Position numbers and translations under genes: made by a program
Shown here: positions 6,785-15,287 of the stretch, piece by piece
Layout of the letters: each line of letters opens with the position of its first letter
Numbering within the stretch: position 1 is the stretch's first letter
Source of the DNA: Woeseiaceae bacterium
GTDB taxonomy: Bacteria > Pseudomonadota > Gammaproteobacteria > Steroidobacterales > Woeseiaceae
DNA: 64,000 nt
NCBI GenBank assembly: GCA_028280615.1
Contig: JANQLK010000011.1
Coordinates: forward strand, 1-64,000
Direction: 5' to 3'
Notes under the pieces: model-generated
The model's input: the letters and a program-made list of their open reading frames with translations, nothing else
The model's database searches: none
What the model was told of the DNA's origin: nothing

Positions 6785-9319
6785 ATGAAAAGAATGCTAA
6801 TCAATGCAACTCAGGAAGAAGAGTTGCGCATGGCGATGGTCGATGGCCAGCGCCTGTACGACCTCAATATTGAAGGACCCGCAAGCGAGCGCAAGAAAGC
6901 CAACATCTACAAAGGCAAAATCACCCGCATCGAGCCCAGTCTCGAAGCGGCGTTCATCGACTATGGTGCCGAGCGGCACGGCTTCCTTCCGCTGAAGGAA
7001 ATTTCGAGCGAGTACTTCGTCAAGCAGCCCGAAGGCGGCGGCAAACCCAGCATCAAGGACGTCCTGCGCGAAGGGCAGGACATCGTCGTGCAGATCGACA
7101 AGGAAGAACGCGGCAACAAGGGTGCCGCGCTGACGACCTTCGTCAGCCTGGCCGGGCGCTTCATCGTCCTGAAACCCAACAAGGGTCGCTCCGGCGGCGT
7201 ATCGCGCCGGATCACGGGCGACGATCGTGACCTCGCTCGCAAGTCACTGAACGAAATAGAGATTCCGGACGGCATGAGCGTCATCCTGCGCACGGCGGGC
7301 ATCGACCGCACGAGCGAGGAACTGGCCTGGGACCTCGAGAACCTGCTGAACGTCTGGCAGGCGATCCTGAACGTCGTGACGCAGCGCCCGTCGCCGTTTC
7401 TGATTTACCGCGAGAGCAACTCCGTCATCCGCGCGTTGCGCGACTACCTGACCAACGAGATCGGTGAGATCCTGATCGACGATCGCGAGACTTACAACGA
7501 GGCATACGAGTTCGTCGAACAGGTCATGCCGCACAACGCGCGCAAGCTCAAATACTACGAAGACACCGTGCCGCTGTTCACGCGCTTCCAGATCGAGAGC
7601 CAGATCGAGTCGGCTTTCGCACACCAGGTGACGTTGCCGTCGGGCGGCAGCGTCGTCATCGACCACACCGAAGCGATGGTGTCGATCGACATCAACTCGG
7701 CTCGGGCGACCAAGGGCGGCGACATCGAAGCCACGGCGCTCAACACCAACCTCGAGGCGGCGGAAGAGATTGCGCGGCAGCTTCGCATTCGCGACCTGGG
7801 CGGCCTGATCGTCATCGACTTCATCGACATGGGGCCGCAGAAGAACCAGCGCGAAGTCGAAAACCGGCTTCGCGAGTCGGTTCGACAGGACCGCGCACGC
7901 GTTCAGATCGGCAAGATATCCCGCTTCGGTCTGCTGGAGATGTCGCGGCAGCGGCTGCGGCCGTCGATTGGCGAATCGGCATATCAGACCTGCCCTCGCT
8001 GCACGGGCTTCGGCACGATCCGGTCAATCGAGTCGCTGGCGCTCGCCATCTTGAGGCTGATCGGCGAGGAGGCGCGCAAGGAACGCACCGCGAAGGTGAT
8101 TGCCCAGTTGCCCGTGGACGTCGCGACGTATCTCCTGAACGAGAAGCGCGACTGGGTGCAGAGCCTGGAAACGAGCAACGACACGCAGGTCATCCTGGTC
8201 GCGAATTCGCACCTCGAGACACCGCACTACGACATCCGCCGGGTGCGCGACGACCAGGCGGAACTCCCCGAGAATGCCGGCGTGAGCTACTCGCTGGCCG
8301 AGGTCGAGACCGAGGCTGAAGTACCCTCCTCGATCGAAGACCGCAAGGTCGCCGAGCAGGCCGCCGTCGCGGTCGTCGCGCCGACATCGCCCGCGCCGAA
8401 GCGCCAGGAACCCGAAGAGCCCAGGAGCGGGTTCTTTGCGTGGCTCGGCGGGCTGTTCTCTTCCGACGAAGACGAGGACCAGCCCAGGAAGAAATCGCGC
8501 ACGAAAAAGAAAACGCCGCAGAAGCGGCGCGCTTCGCAGTCGAAGGGACGCGGCCGCGGACGCGACGCGCAGAAGAGTGGCGAGCCTCGCAAGAAGGCCG
8601 GCAAGAAGGCCAGCAAGAAGCGAACGACCCGCAAGAAGGCGGGTGGCAAGAAACACGACGAGCCCAAGGAAAGCAAGGCTCAGGGTGGTTCGGATGACGG
8701 CCAGGAGCAGAAGCGGCCCTCTCGCAATCGTCGAAGCCGCGGCGGGCGACGGCGGCGGCGCGGCGCAGACCGCGGCGACGACAAGCAGCAGAATGCGCAG
8801 CAGGCAGAGGCCGGCGGACAGGCCACAAACGACAAGCCGGAAAAGCAAGCGGCCGATGCGCAAAAGGAACAGCACGACGCCAAGCCCGAACAATCTGCCG
8901 ACGGCGGCAAGAAGAAGCGCAAAAAACGTTCCAAAAAGAAGAAGCAAACGTCGGATACAGCCCCCAAGAGCGAGCAGCGGCAGCCGGAGGCGCCGGCCGA
9001 GGCAGGCGCCGAGCCGAAGGCCGACGAGCGGAAGCCGGCAGGGAACGGTGGCCAGGCACCGTCAGCCGACGGTGGCGATACCGGACCTCAGAAGGAGGTT
9101 GCACCGAAAGCCCGGTCGGCTGCCGGCAACGGTTCGGAGGCGAAGCCTGACGCGAAGCCTGACGCGAAGCCTCAGGCGAAGCCTGACAACGAGCCAGCGG
9201 CCAAGCCCGAGCAGAACAAGCCGGAAGGCCGGCTGCTGCCCTGGGAGCCCGCAGAGCCGCCGCCCGCACCCAAGCCGGAGTCGGCACCCGAACGCAAGCC
9301 GGACAGCACGGCCGACTAA
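6785..9319 (+). CDS. rne: Ribonuclease E, degradosome endonuclease and scaffold
   Basis: RNase E cleaves AU-rich single-stranded RNA and organises mRNA decay and rRNA/tRNA processing at the inner membrane. The catalytic half has the S1 domain (about 38-120), the Mg-binding Asp302 (SIDINSA) and Asp345 (VIDFIDM) of the DNase I-like fold, and the Zn-link CPRC (Cys403, Cys406). After about residue 540, [12 protein letters not shown] resembles the amphipathic membrane-targeting helix. The rest is a low-complexity scaffold: lysine/arginine-rich RNA-binding tracts, a tandem AKPD repeat, and a terminal GRLLPWEP motif that might bind a partner. Length 844 is usual. The gene follows a long leader and is divergent from rluC. 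Confidence 0.97.
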   Translation: MKRMLINATQEEELRMAMVDGQRLYDLNIEGPASERKKANIYKGKITRIEPSLEAAFIDYGAERHGFLPLKEISSEYFVKQPEGGGKPSIKDVLREGQDIVVQIDKEERGNKGAALTTFVSLAGRFIVLKPNKGRSGGVSRRITGDDRDLARKSLNEIEIPDGMSVILRTAGIDRTSEELAWDLENLLNVWQAILNVVTQRPSPFLIYRESNSVIRALRDYLTNEIGEILIDDRETYNEAYEFVEQVMPHNARKLKYYEDTVPLFTRFQIESQIESAFAHQVTLPSGGSVVIDHTEAMVSIDINSARATKGGDIEATALNTNLEAAEEIARQLRIRDLGGLIVIDFIDMGPQKNQREVENRLRESVRQDRARVQIGKISRFGLLEMSRQRLRPSIGESAYQTCPRCTGFGTIRSIESLALAILRLIGEEARKERTAKVIAQLPVDVATYLLNEKRDWVQSLETSNDTQVILVANSHLETPHYDIRRVRDDQAELPENAGVSYSLAEVETEAEVPSSIEDRKVAEQAAVAVVAPTSPAPKRQEPEEPRSGFFAWLGGLFSSDEDEDQPRKKSRTKKKTPQKRRASQSKGRGRGRDAQKSGEPRKKAGKKASKKRTTRKKAGGKKHDEPKESKAQGGSDDGQEQKRPSRNRRSRGGRRRRRGADRGDDKQQNAQQAEAGGQATNDKPEKQAADAQKEQHDAKPEQSADGGKKKRKKRSKKKKQTSDTAPKSEQRQPEAPAEAGAEPKADERKPAGNGGQAPSADGGDTGPQKEVAPKARSAAGNGSEAKPDAKPDAKPQAKPDNEPAAKPEQNKPEGRLLPWEPAEPPPAPKPESAPERKPDSTAD
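9140..9187 (+). repeat. Tandem 12-bp repeat inside the rne C-terminal region
   Basis: Four head-to-tail copies of GCGAAGCCTGAC (third copy with a terminal change to CAG) encode Ala-Lys-Pro-Asp/Gln units. The near identity at DNA level suggests recent slippage expansion in the disordered scaffold of RNase E. Confidence 0.85.
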
Positions 9320-9345
9320 CCGCGCCGCTATTCGGCACGGGGTGG

Positions 9346-9900
9346 CTACAGCGCGTGCCTCGCGCGGAGTGCGTCCAAAAGCCCGCGAGACGCGTCCTCG
9401 ACCAGATCGAGGACGCGTTCGAAGCCGGTTGCGCTGCCGTAGTACGGGTCCGGCACGTCAGATTCCGGTCCGCTCGAATACTGGAGGAGTAGCTGGATTT
9501 TGCGATGATGCGACTCGTCCGCGCGTTCGATCAGCGTAACGTGATTGAGCTTGTCCATCGCGAGTACGAGGTCGAATCGCTCGAAGTCCTCGTCGCTGAC
9601 GCGGCGTGCCCGGATAGCCGCCAGCGAAAAACCCCGGCGCTCGGCGGCTGCCTGCGATCGGCGGTCGGGCGGTTCGCCGACGTGGTACGCATGCGTTCCG
9701 GCTGAATCGACCAGGATTCTCTCGCTCAGTCCGGTCTCGTTTACGAGGTGACGGAATACGCCCTCGGCCGTCGGCGATCGGCATATGTTGCCCATGCAGA
9801 CGAACAAGACGCCAATTTTTCCTTCCTTATCAACCACTTCTTCGCTTTCCAAGTCCCTATATTCTCGCCGAAAAGTCGTCGTAAAGCCTTCATTTTCCAC
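9346..9900 (-). CDS. Low-molecular-weight protein-tyrosine phosphatase
   Basis: The active-site loop CMGNICRSP is visible, with nucleophile Cys35 and Arg41 in the 184-residue reading. The general acid is Asp151 in DVPDPYYG. Family members dephosphorylate tyrosine on proteins, often those of exopolysaccharide export, in the cytoplasm. The first 27 residues precede the usual start of the fold; a GTG at 9835-9837 would give a more typical length of 163 residues, so the start is uncertain. The gene is convergent with rne. No tyrosine kinase or polysaccharide gene lies nearby, so its partner is unknown. ArsC-type arsenate reductase is less likely given the DPYYG ending. Confidence 0.9.
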   Translation of the reverse strand: MENEGFTTTFRREYRDLESEEVVDKEGKIGVLFVCMGNICRSPTAEGVFRHLVNETGLSERILVDSAGTHAYHVGEPPDRRSQAAAERRGFSLAAIRARRVSDEDFERFDLVLAMDKLNHVTLIERADESHHRKIQLLLQYSSGPESDVPDPYYGSATGFERVLDLVEDASRGLLDALRARHAL

Positions 9901-10013
9901 AGGTAGCCGAAGAAATTATAGGGACAATCATGGCGAAACGATCTATTGAAACAAGGGCCTTTTGCATCACAGGCAAGATTCCGGGCCTATAATCGGCGGT
10001 AGGAGGTGCCACC

Positions 10014-10535
10014 ATGAAGAAGATATACGCTGCTGTTGCCGCCTTCGTTTTCTTGCCTGCCTCGACCGTCGAAGGATCGGAGACCGATAAGGTTTGTCCC
10101 GTATCTTTGCCTACCGCCGATTTGCTCGGCCACCCGTTCCCCGAGAGTGATCATTGGTACGGCAGCGAGGCACTGGCCGTACCCTTGCCGAACTTCGGTG
10201 TTTGGGGGATTACCGGTGAGACTGCGCTCATAGCCGTAAAGCTGTTTTGGAGAAGTGTTGCATTCGATCCAAAGAAAACGTCTGAATTGGTAGTCACGGT
10301 CGAGCCATTGCATGGACAATTCAACGATGTCGTTGTAAGCCCAACAACAACGGCGTTCACCCTCGACGGGAGTCACGGGTCGTTCCTCACAGGTATTGAT
10401 TTTCCGAGTCCGGGTTGTTGGGAGATAACGGGGACATACCTCGGGCAGGAGCTTTCGTTCGTGGTCGAGACTGTAACTCAGTCTCGATTCAAGGAGATCC
10501 TTGCGGATCGAGAGAGAAGCTCCGCAAACGAGTAG
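10014..10535 (+). CDS. Secreted protein of unknown function
   Basis: The 173-residue product has a clear signal peptide (MKKIYAAVAAFVFLPAS) and is preceded by a strong AGGAGG. A candidate -10 TATAAT lies at 9988-9993. The C-terminal part contains PSPGCWEITGTYLGQELSFVVE, a beta-sandwich-like motif found in many uncharacterised secreted proteins. Two cysteines (PVCPVS-type near residue 28 and GCWE) could form a disulfide. Base composition is lower in GC than most neighbours, which may indicate transfer. I do not recognise a specific family. Confidence 0.7.
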   Translation: MKKIYAAVAAFVFLPASTVEGSETDKVCPVSLPTADLLGHPFPESDHWYGSEALAVPLPNFGVWGITGETALIAVKLFWRSVAFDPKKTSELVVTVEPLHGQFNDVVVSPTTTAFTLDGSHGSFLTGIDFPSPGCWEITGTYLGQELSFVVETVTQSRFKEILADRERSSANE

Positions 10536-10630
10536 TTGATAGCTCGCCTGCAGACATTTGAGACCGGTGTCGCAGACAGTCCGTGGCGCTGCGCCTACAG
10601 TGGCGTTGCAGATAGCCGCGGGCCCGTGAC

Positions 10631-11815
10631 ATGCTCCTTAAGCAACTACTCGAAGTGCCACATACGTCGTCGACGCTGGTGGTGTACGACCCCTTCAAGC
10701 TCCTCGATCCCGAGTCGCTACTCAAGGAGGTCATCGGCCTTGCGAATGCCGACGTCGACGGTCCCCGCAACATTCTGTTCGGCGTCAACCCCAGCGCTAT
10801 CGACGGCAACTCGATCGTCGGCATCGACGAGGCCACCGTGCGCGAGCTCAAGCGCGCGCATCGGCTCGTCTCGGCGCACGTCGAACCGGGACTGGACCTG
10901 GCCTTCATCTTCGACCGGATCAACGGCAAGCTCGTCGGTGCGCTAGAGATCGACGGCTGCGACTTCGGACCCTACTTCATGAGCGGGATGCTCTCCGGGG
11001 ACGAGCAACGCGGTACGTGCTGGGTCCGCGACGGGCATGAACTCAAGGCCGTCTCGCGACGTGCCGTTACGAACGGCCGCACACCGAATGTCATTGCCGC
11101 GCCGGAACCCGAGACGCTGCCTGAGGAGATCAGGCTCTCGTTCGGCTTCAATGACGATCCGGACTGCGACTTCATCGAGGTCGACGTTCCCGACACCAGC
11201 GATCCGCCGTTCGAGCAACCCGCCAACGATTCGGACGGCTCGCTTAGGTTCACCCAGACGCTCAAGACCAAGGTGAGCACGATGACGGCCCAGGTGCTGA
11301 AACGCGCGCCGCAGGAGGACGATCAGGCCGTTGCCGCCGACGACACCCATAACGCCGGCGCGCAAATCGCCGATGCCGTACGCAAGCATTTCTTCCTCGA
11401 AGAGCGCGCGGTCAAGGTCGACATTTGCGTACGCAACGACTGCGGCGTCGACCTGCGGAACCTGACCTTCGAAGTCGGCTTTCCGAGCATGCCGGGATTC
11501 GATGTAGCGCACCGCATCTACTCCAATCCGTTCGACAAGCGCTCGGAAGCCGGGCGAGAAAAGCTCGACTATCCCGACGTCGAGTTCCAGGATGACGGTG
11601 CAATCGTCAGGGCGAAGATCGTGAGGCTCCCCGCCGACACGACGCAGTCCGTAATCGGCACGCCACTTCGACTCGCCGTCGGCGCGGAAGCCTTGGGCCG
11701 CAAGATCGCCATGCCCTACGTCATGCGCAGCGACGACGGCAGGGAGATCGCGGCGGGCCGGCTGAAGGTGCGTCTCGGCCAGGCGGCTGCCAAACGGACC
11801 GCAAACGCCATATGA
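10631..11815 (+). CDS. AlbA_2 (Schlafen-type) domain protein
   Basis: Residues about 28-140 match the AlbA_2/Schlafen DNA-binding fold: LLKEVIGLANADVDGPRNILFGV, then GNSIVGID, then QRGTCWVRDGHELKAVSRR, the usual order of conserved blocks. The remaining 250 residues contain an acidic linker (about 190-250) and a beta-rich C-terminal domain (VDICVRNDCGVDLRNLTFEVGFPSMPGF...) that I do not recognise. Such proteins are usually putative regulators or nucleic-acid-binding factors, sometimes in defence loci. No toxin, helicase or mobile gene is adjacent. The start has a weak ribosome binding site. Function unknown. Confidence 0.7.
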   Translation: MLLKQLLEVPHTSSTLVVYDPFKLLDPESLLKEVIGLANADVDGPRNILFGVNPSAIDGNSIVGIDEATVRELKRAHRLVSAHVEPGLDLAFIFDRINGKLVGALEIDGCDFGPYFMSGMLSGDEQRGTCWVRDGHELKAVSRRAVTNGRTPNVIAAPEPETLPEEIRLSFGFNDDPDCDFIEVDVPDTSDPPFEQPANDSDGSLRFTQTLKTKVSTMTAQVLKRAPQEDDQAVAADDTHNAGAQIADAVRKHFFLEERAVKVDICVRNDCGVDLRNLTFEVGFPSMPGFDVAHRIYSNPFDKRSEAGREKLDYPDVEFQDDGAIVRAKIVRLPADTTQSVIGTPLRLAVGAEALGRKIAMPYVMRSDDGREIAAGRLKVRLGQAAAKRTANAI

Positions 11816-11882
11816 TTTCTGGTTATGCCGCGATAAGCAGGCCGTCGTTCACAGACCGCGGTTGCCGTTCTAGCATCCGGGC

Positions 11883-12839
11883 ATGCAGAAGATCCACGTC
11901 ATCCACGAGAATCCCGAATGGTCGGCGCCGCTCTTCAAGCGGCTGAGCGCGCTCGGCCTGCCGCATGAGGACTGGCTGCTCGACGAGGGCAGTCTCGATC
12001 TGTCCTCGCCTCCGCCCGACGGCGTGTTCTACAACCGCATGAGCGCCTCGTCGCATACCCGCGGCCATCGCTACGCGCCCGAGTACACCGCGGCGGTTTT
12101 GTCGTGGCTCGAAGGGCACGGCCGTCGCGTCATCAACCCGGGCCGCGCATTGCAGCTGGAATTGAGCAAGGTCGCCCAGTACACGGCGCTCGAGCGGCGC
12201 GGTATACGGACGCCGAAGACCATCGCGGTCGTTGGGAAACGCGACCTCATTACCGCGGCGCGGTCGTTCGACGGACCGTTCATCACCAAGCACAACCGCG
12301 CCGGCAAGGGCCTCGGCGTGCGCCTGTTTCGACATCCGAAAGAACTTCAGGACTACGTGCATGGCGCCTATTTCGAGGAACCGATTGACGGCATCACGCT
12401 GATCCAGCAGTACATCGAAGCGCCGGAACCCGCTATCACGCGCTGCGAGTTCGTCGGCGGCAAGTTTCTGTACGCCGTGCGCGTCAACACGTCGGATGGA
12501 TTCCTGCTCTGCCCCGCCGACGAATGCCAGGAAGACGGCACCGACTGCCCGACGCTGCCGGTGTCGAAGTTCCGGGTCATCAATGACTTTGCCGATCCGA
12601 TCGTGTCGGAATACGAGGCATTGCTGGCCGACAACGACGTGCACATCGCCGGCATCGAATTCATCGTCGATTCCGACGGACGCAAATACACCTACGACAT
12701 CAACACGAATACCAATTACAACCCGACGGCCGAGGCCGCGGCGGGCCGCTCGGGCATGGCGGCGATCGCTACTTACCTGGGTCGCGAACTCGCAGACTCG
12801 GGCTGGCAGGGGCCGGTCGCGGAGCTCGCCGCCACTTAG
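11883..12839 (+). CDS. RimK-like ATP-grasp ligase
   Basis: The 318-residue product has ATP-grasp features: an N-terminal pre-ATP domain, a lysine-bearing strand (DGPFITKHNRAGKGLGV, about 132-148), and a metal-binding end (YTYDINTNTNYNP, about 268-280). RimK-like ligases join an amino acid, often glutamate, to a carboxylate. The substrate cannot be read from the sequence. Its last 71 bases overlap the 3' end of the convergent serine hydrolase gene. A peptidase, a D-amino-acid enzyme and a gamma-glutamylcyclotransferase lie in the next 6 kb, which hints at peptide or glutathione-like metabolism, but this is only association. Confidence 0.82.
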   Translation: MQKIHVIHENPEWSAPLFKRLSALGLPHEDWLLDEGSLDLSSPPPDGVFYNRMSASSHTRGHRYAPEYTAAVLSWLEGHGRRVINPGRALQLELSKVAQYTALERRGIRTPKTIAVVGKRDLITAARSFDGPFITKHNRAGKGLGVRLFRHPKELQDYVHGAYFEEPIDGITLIQQYIEAPEPAITRCEFVGGKFLYAVRVNTSDGFLLCPADECQEDGTDCPTLPVSKFRVINDFADPIVSEYEALLADNDVHIAGIEFIVDSDGRKYTYDINTNTNYNPTAEAAAGRSGMAAIATYLGRELADSGWQGPVAELAAT

Positions 12840-13953
12840 ACACTTGGTCACCAGCTGATGCCCGGAAGTCCTCGCGCACTGCGGGGAGCACGAACTCCTC
12901 CATGATCTCGTCCACCTGCGAGTGCATGTAGCGCTGACCATACGCGCTCGCCGTAACGACGACGACCAGGTCGCGGTCGTCAAAGACGAAGATCTTGTTG
13001 CCGCCATTGCCGCTGCAGTAGGCGACGTCCCAGGCATCGTCGCCGACGGTGTAGGACTTGTGCCACCAGAGGTAGCCGTAGCGATTGCCCTCGACGGTCG
13101 TATCGACGACAGGTGCGAGCATCGCATCGACCCAGTCCGCCGCGACGACGCTCCGTCCGCGCCAGTGCCCATAGTTGCGATGCAGCTCGCCGAATTTCGC
13201 GAAACCGAGCGGCGTCAGCTGAATGCCACCCGCCGTGTTGGCAACGCGCTGCGGCGTATGTTGCCACTGGTAGTTGCGTACGCCGATCGGCGCGAACAGC
13301 TTGAGGTCCGCGTACGCCTCGAGACCGCCCGGAACGGCCGAATTCAGGATATCGCCGAGAATGACGACGCCTGCCGTGAAGTAGCGCCATGCGTCGCCCG
13401 GCTCGCGATCCTCGGCCATCGGCAGGTCGAGCGCCCAGCGTACCCAGTCGTCCTGCGGGTACATGAACTCTTCGTTGCCGATCGACTCGGATTCGAAGTC
13501 GTAGCCGTCGAAACCGGAGGTCATCGTCAGCAGGTGCCTGAGCGTGACGGCTTCCTTCTTTTCGGAGTAGTTGTCGTACGCCTCGAGGTCGTAGAAGTCG
13601 CCCAGCCGCTGATCGACGCTTTGTATGTAGCCCTCACTAATGGCGATCCCGAGCAGCGTTGCGGCAACCGTCTTGCCGACCGAGCGCGGATCATGCGTCT
13701 GCTCGCGAGACGCGCCGTTGTAGTAGCGTTCGATCAGCAGTTCGCCGTTGCGAACGACAATAACGCTGTTGACGTCCTTGAAGCGCTCCGCCGCAACGGC
13801 TTCGTCCAGTTCGACGATTTTGGACTGATCGTAGTCGGGCGGCGCCACGGTCCACCCGTCTACGATCTCTGGCTCCTGGCCACGCGCCGCCAGCGTCGCC
13901 GCCAGCCACGCGGCCAGCGTGATAACAACGACGACAGTCGGTCTTGGTGTCAT
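12769..13953 (-). CDS. Secreted serine hydrolase, class C beta-lactamase/esterase family
   Basis: The family includes penicillin-binding DD-peptidases, class C beta-lactamases and esterases. The 394-residue product starts MTPRPTVVVVITLAAWLAA, a signal peptide; an upstream ATG at 14025 is disfavoured because it adds 24 charged residues. The nucleophile motif SxxK is Ser91-Val-Gly-Lys94 (DPRSVGKT). The usual YxN is replaced by YFT (WRYFTAG), and the third motif is probably SGNGGNKIF. The last 23 residues, rich in Arg and Pro, read across the opposite-strand ATP-grasp gene and look like an extension after a lost stop codon. Exact substrate unknown. Confidence 0.88.
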   Translation of the reverse strand: MTPRPTVVVVITLAAWLAATLAARGQEPEIVDGWTVAPPDYDQSKIVELDEAVAAERFKDVNSVIVVRNGELLIERYYNGASREQTHDPRSVGKTVAATLLGIAISEGYIQSVDQRLGDFYDLEAYDNYSEKKEAVTLRHLLTMTSGFDGYDFESESIGNEEFMYPQDDWVRWALDLPMAEDREPGDAWRYFTAGVVILGDILNSAVPGGLEAYADLKLFAPIGVRNYQWQHTPQRVANTAGGIQLTPLGFAKFGELHRNYGHWRGRSVVAADWVDAMLAPVVDTTVEGNRYGYLWWHKSYTVGDDAWDVAYCSGNGGNKIFVFDDRDLVVVVTASAYGQRYMHSQVDEIMEEFVLPAVREDFRASAGDQVSKWRRAPRPAPASPSLRVRDPGK

Positions 13954-14111
13954 GCGATGGCCTCTCAACCCATTGCTCGTCCCAACGCGCGCCAGCGCAT
14001 TGTAGCTCAGCCGACGCCGCGGCATGCGAGCGGGTTGCAGGCGGTTGCAATTCGCCCCGGCGCGGCCCTACGCTGTCGCCAGTCTCCGTTCCAGCTTCCC
14101 GACCTGCCGAA

Positions 14112-15248
14112 ATGCAACTCACGGATCCCGACCTGGTCACACCGTCGCTCGTCGTCGATCGCAAGCGTCTCGCGGACAATGCTGAGCGTCTGAGGCGGCG
14201 TTTCTCCGATCATCCCGTCAAACTGCGTACGCACCTCAAGACCGTCAAGGCGCTAGAGCCCGCGCACATGGCCATGCCGTCCGAGCGTGGCCCCGCGGCC
14301 GTATCCACGTTGCGCGAGGCCGAGGTGTTCGGGCGCGCAGGAGTGACCGACCTGATGTACGCGGTTGGTATCGCCCCGCAGAAACTCGAGCGCGTGGTCG
14401 CGCTCAGGTACGAGGGCATCGACCTCAAGATCATTGCCGACAACAGTGCGGCAGCCGACGCCATTGGAGCCGCGGCAAGGCGGCACGGTACCGGTATCCC
14501 GACGCTCATCGAACTCGACGTCGATGGGCATCGCTCGGGTGTCGCCCATGGCGACGCCGACGCCCTGCTCGAGGTCGCCCGGACTCTGTACGAGAACGAT
14601 TGTCTCGAGGGCGTCATGACGCATGCCGGCGAGAGCTATGCGCTGTCGGATTCCAGGTCTCTCGCGAAGGCGGCGGAAGAGGAACGCCGGGGGACGGTGT
14701 CCATGGCCGGTATTCTGGAAGAGGCCGGAATGCGCTGCGCCACCGTCAGCATCGGCTCGACGCCGACGGCGTTCTCGCTTGCGGACACGGCCGGGATCAC
14801 CGAGATTCGCGCTGGCGTTTACCTGTTCTTCGACCTGTGCCAGGCGGGCATCGGCGTCTGCGGCATCGAGGACATCGCCCTTAGCGTCCTGGCGACCGTC
14901 ATCGGCCACCAGCGCGACAAAGGCTGGACGATTATCGACGCCGGCTGGATGGCGCTGTCGACCGACCGCAGCACGAAGGACCAGGCCGTCGACCAGTACC
15001 TGGGTCTGGTTTGCGACGTCGACGGCATGCCCATCGACGACCTCGTCGTCGTACGCGCCAACCAGGAACACGGAATCGTCGCTACTCGCCCGGGCTCCGG
15101 CGCCACGATGGCGGAACTGCCCGTCGGCACGCGACTGAGGATTCTGCCGAACCATGCCTGCGCCACGGCCGCACAGCATGAGCGCTACTCGGTCGTCGAC
15201 GATGGTCTCGAGATCGCGGCGACCTGGGAGCGATTCGGCGGCTGGTAG
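14112..15248 (+). CDS. PLP enzyme, D-threonine aldolase / D-serine dehydratase-like
   Basis: The protein (378 residues) has an N-terminal alanine racemase-type barrel and a C-terminal D-serine-dehydratase-like domain. Lys43 in RTHLKTVK is the expected PLP lysine. His348 and Cys350 in PNHACATAAQ form the metal site of this fold III group. Members cleave D-threonine and related D-3-hydroxy amino acids or dehydrate D-serine. The chosen ATG matches the conserved LVTPSLVVD start; an upstream frame extends 56 codons but is arginine/serine rich and lacks family features. The gene is divergent from the serine hydrolase. Confidence 0.9.
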   Translation: MQLTDPDLVTPSLVVDRKRLADNAERLRRRFSDHPVKLRTHLKTVKALEPAHMAMPSERGPAAVSTLREAEVFGRAGVTDLMYAVGIAPQKLERVVALRYEGIDLKIIADNSAAADAIGAAARRHGTGIPTLIELDVDGHRSGVAHGDADALLEVARTLYENDCLEGVMTHAGESYALSDSRSLAKAAEEERRGTVSMAGILEEAGMRCATVSIGSTPTAFSLADTAGITEIRAGVYLFFDLCQAGIGVCGIEDIALSVLATVIGHQRDKGWTIIDAGWMALSTDRSTKDQAVDQYLGLVCDVDGMPIDDLVVVRANQEHGIVATRPGSGATMAELPVGTRLRILPNHACATAAQHERYSVVDDGLEIAATWERFGGW

Positions 15249-15287
15249 CCTTGACCGTGATCCCGCGCCTCATACAGTATCCCCGCC

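Noticed and set aside
8190..9338. Long frames antisense to the low-complexity end of rne
   Set aside because: Repetitive lysine/alanine codons give open antisense frames with Leu/Ser/Arg-rich nonsense products.
9962..9993. Full sigma-70 promoter (TTGCAT ... TATAAT) before the secreted gene at 10014
   Set aside because: The -10 is good but the spacing to TTGCAT is 20 bases, too long to claim a complete promoter.
11823..13172. A 449-codon minus-strand frame over the ATP-grasp gene
   Set aside because: The plus-strand ATP-grasp motifs are clear; the antisense product is arginine-rich and lacks a recognisable start.
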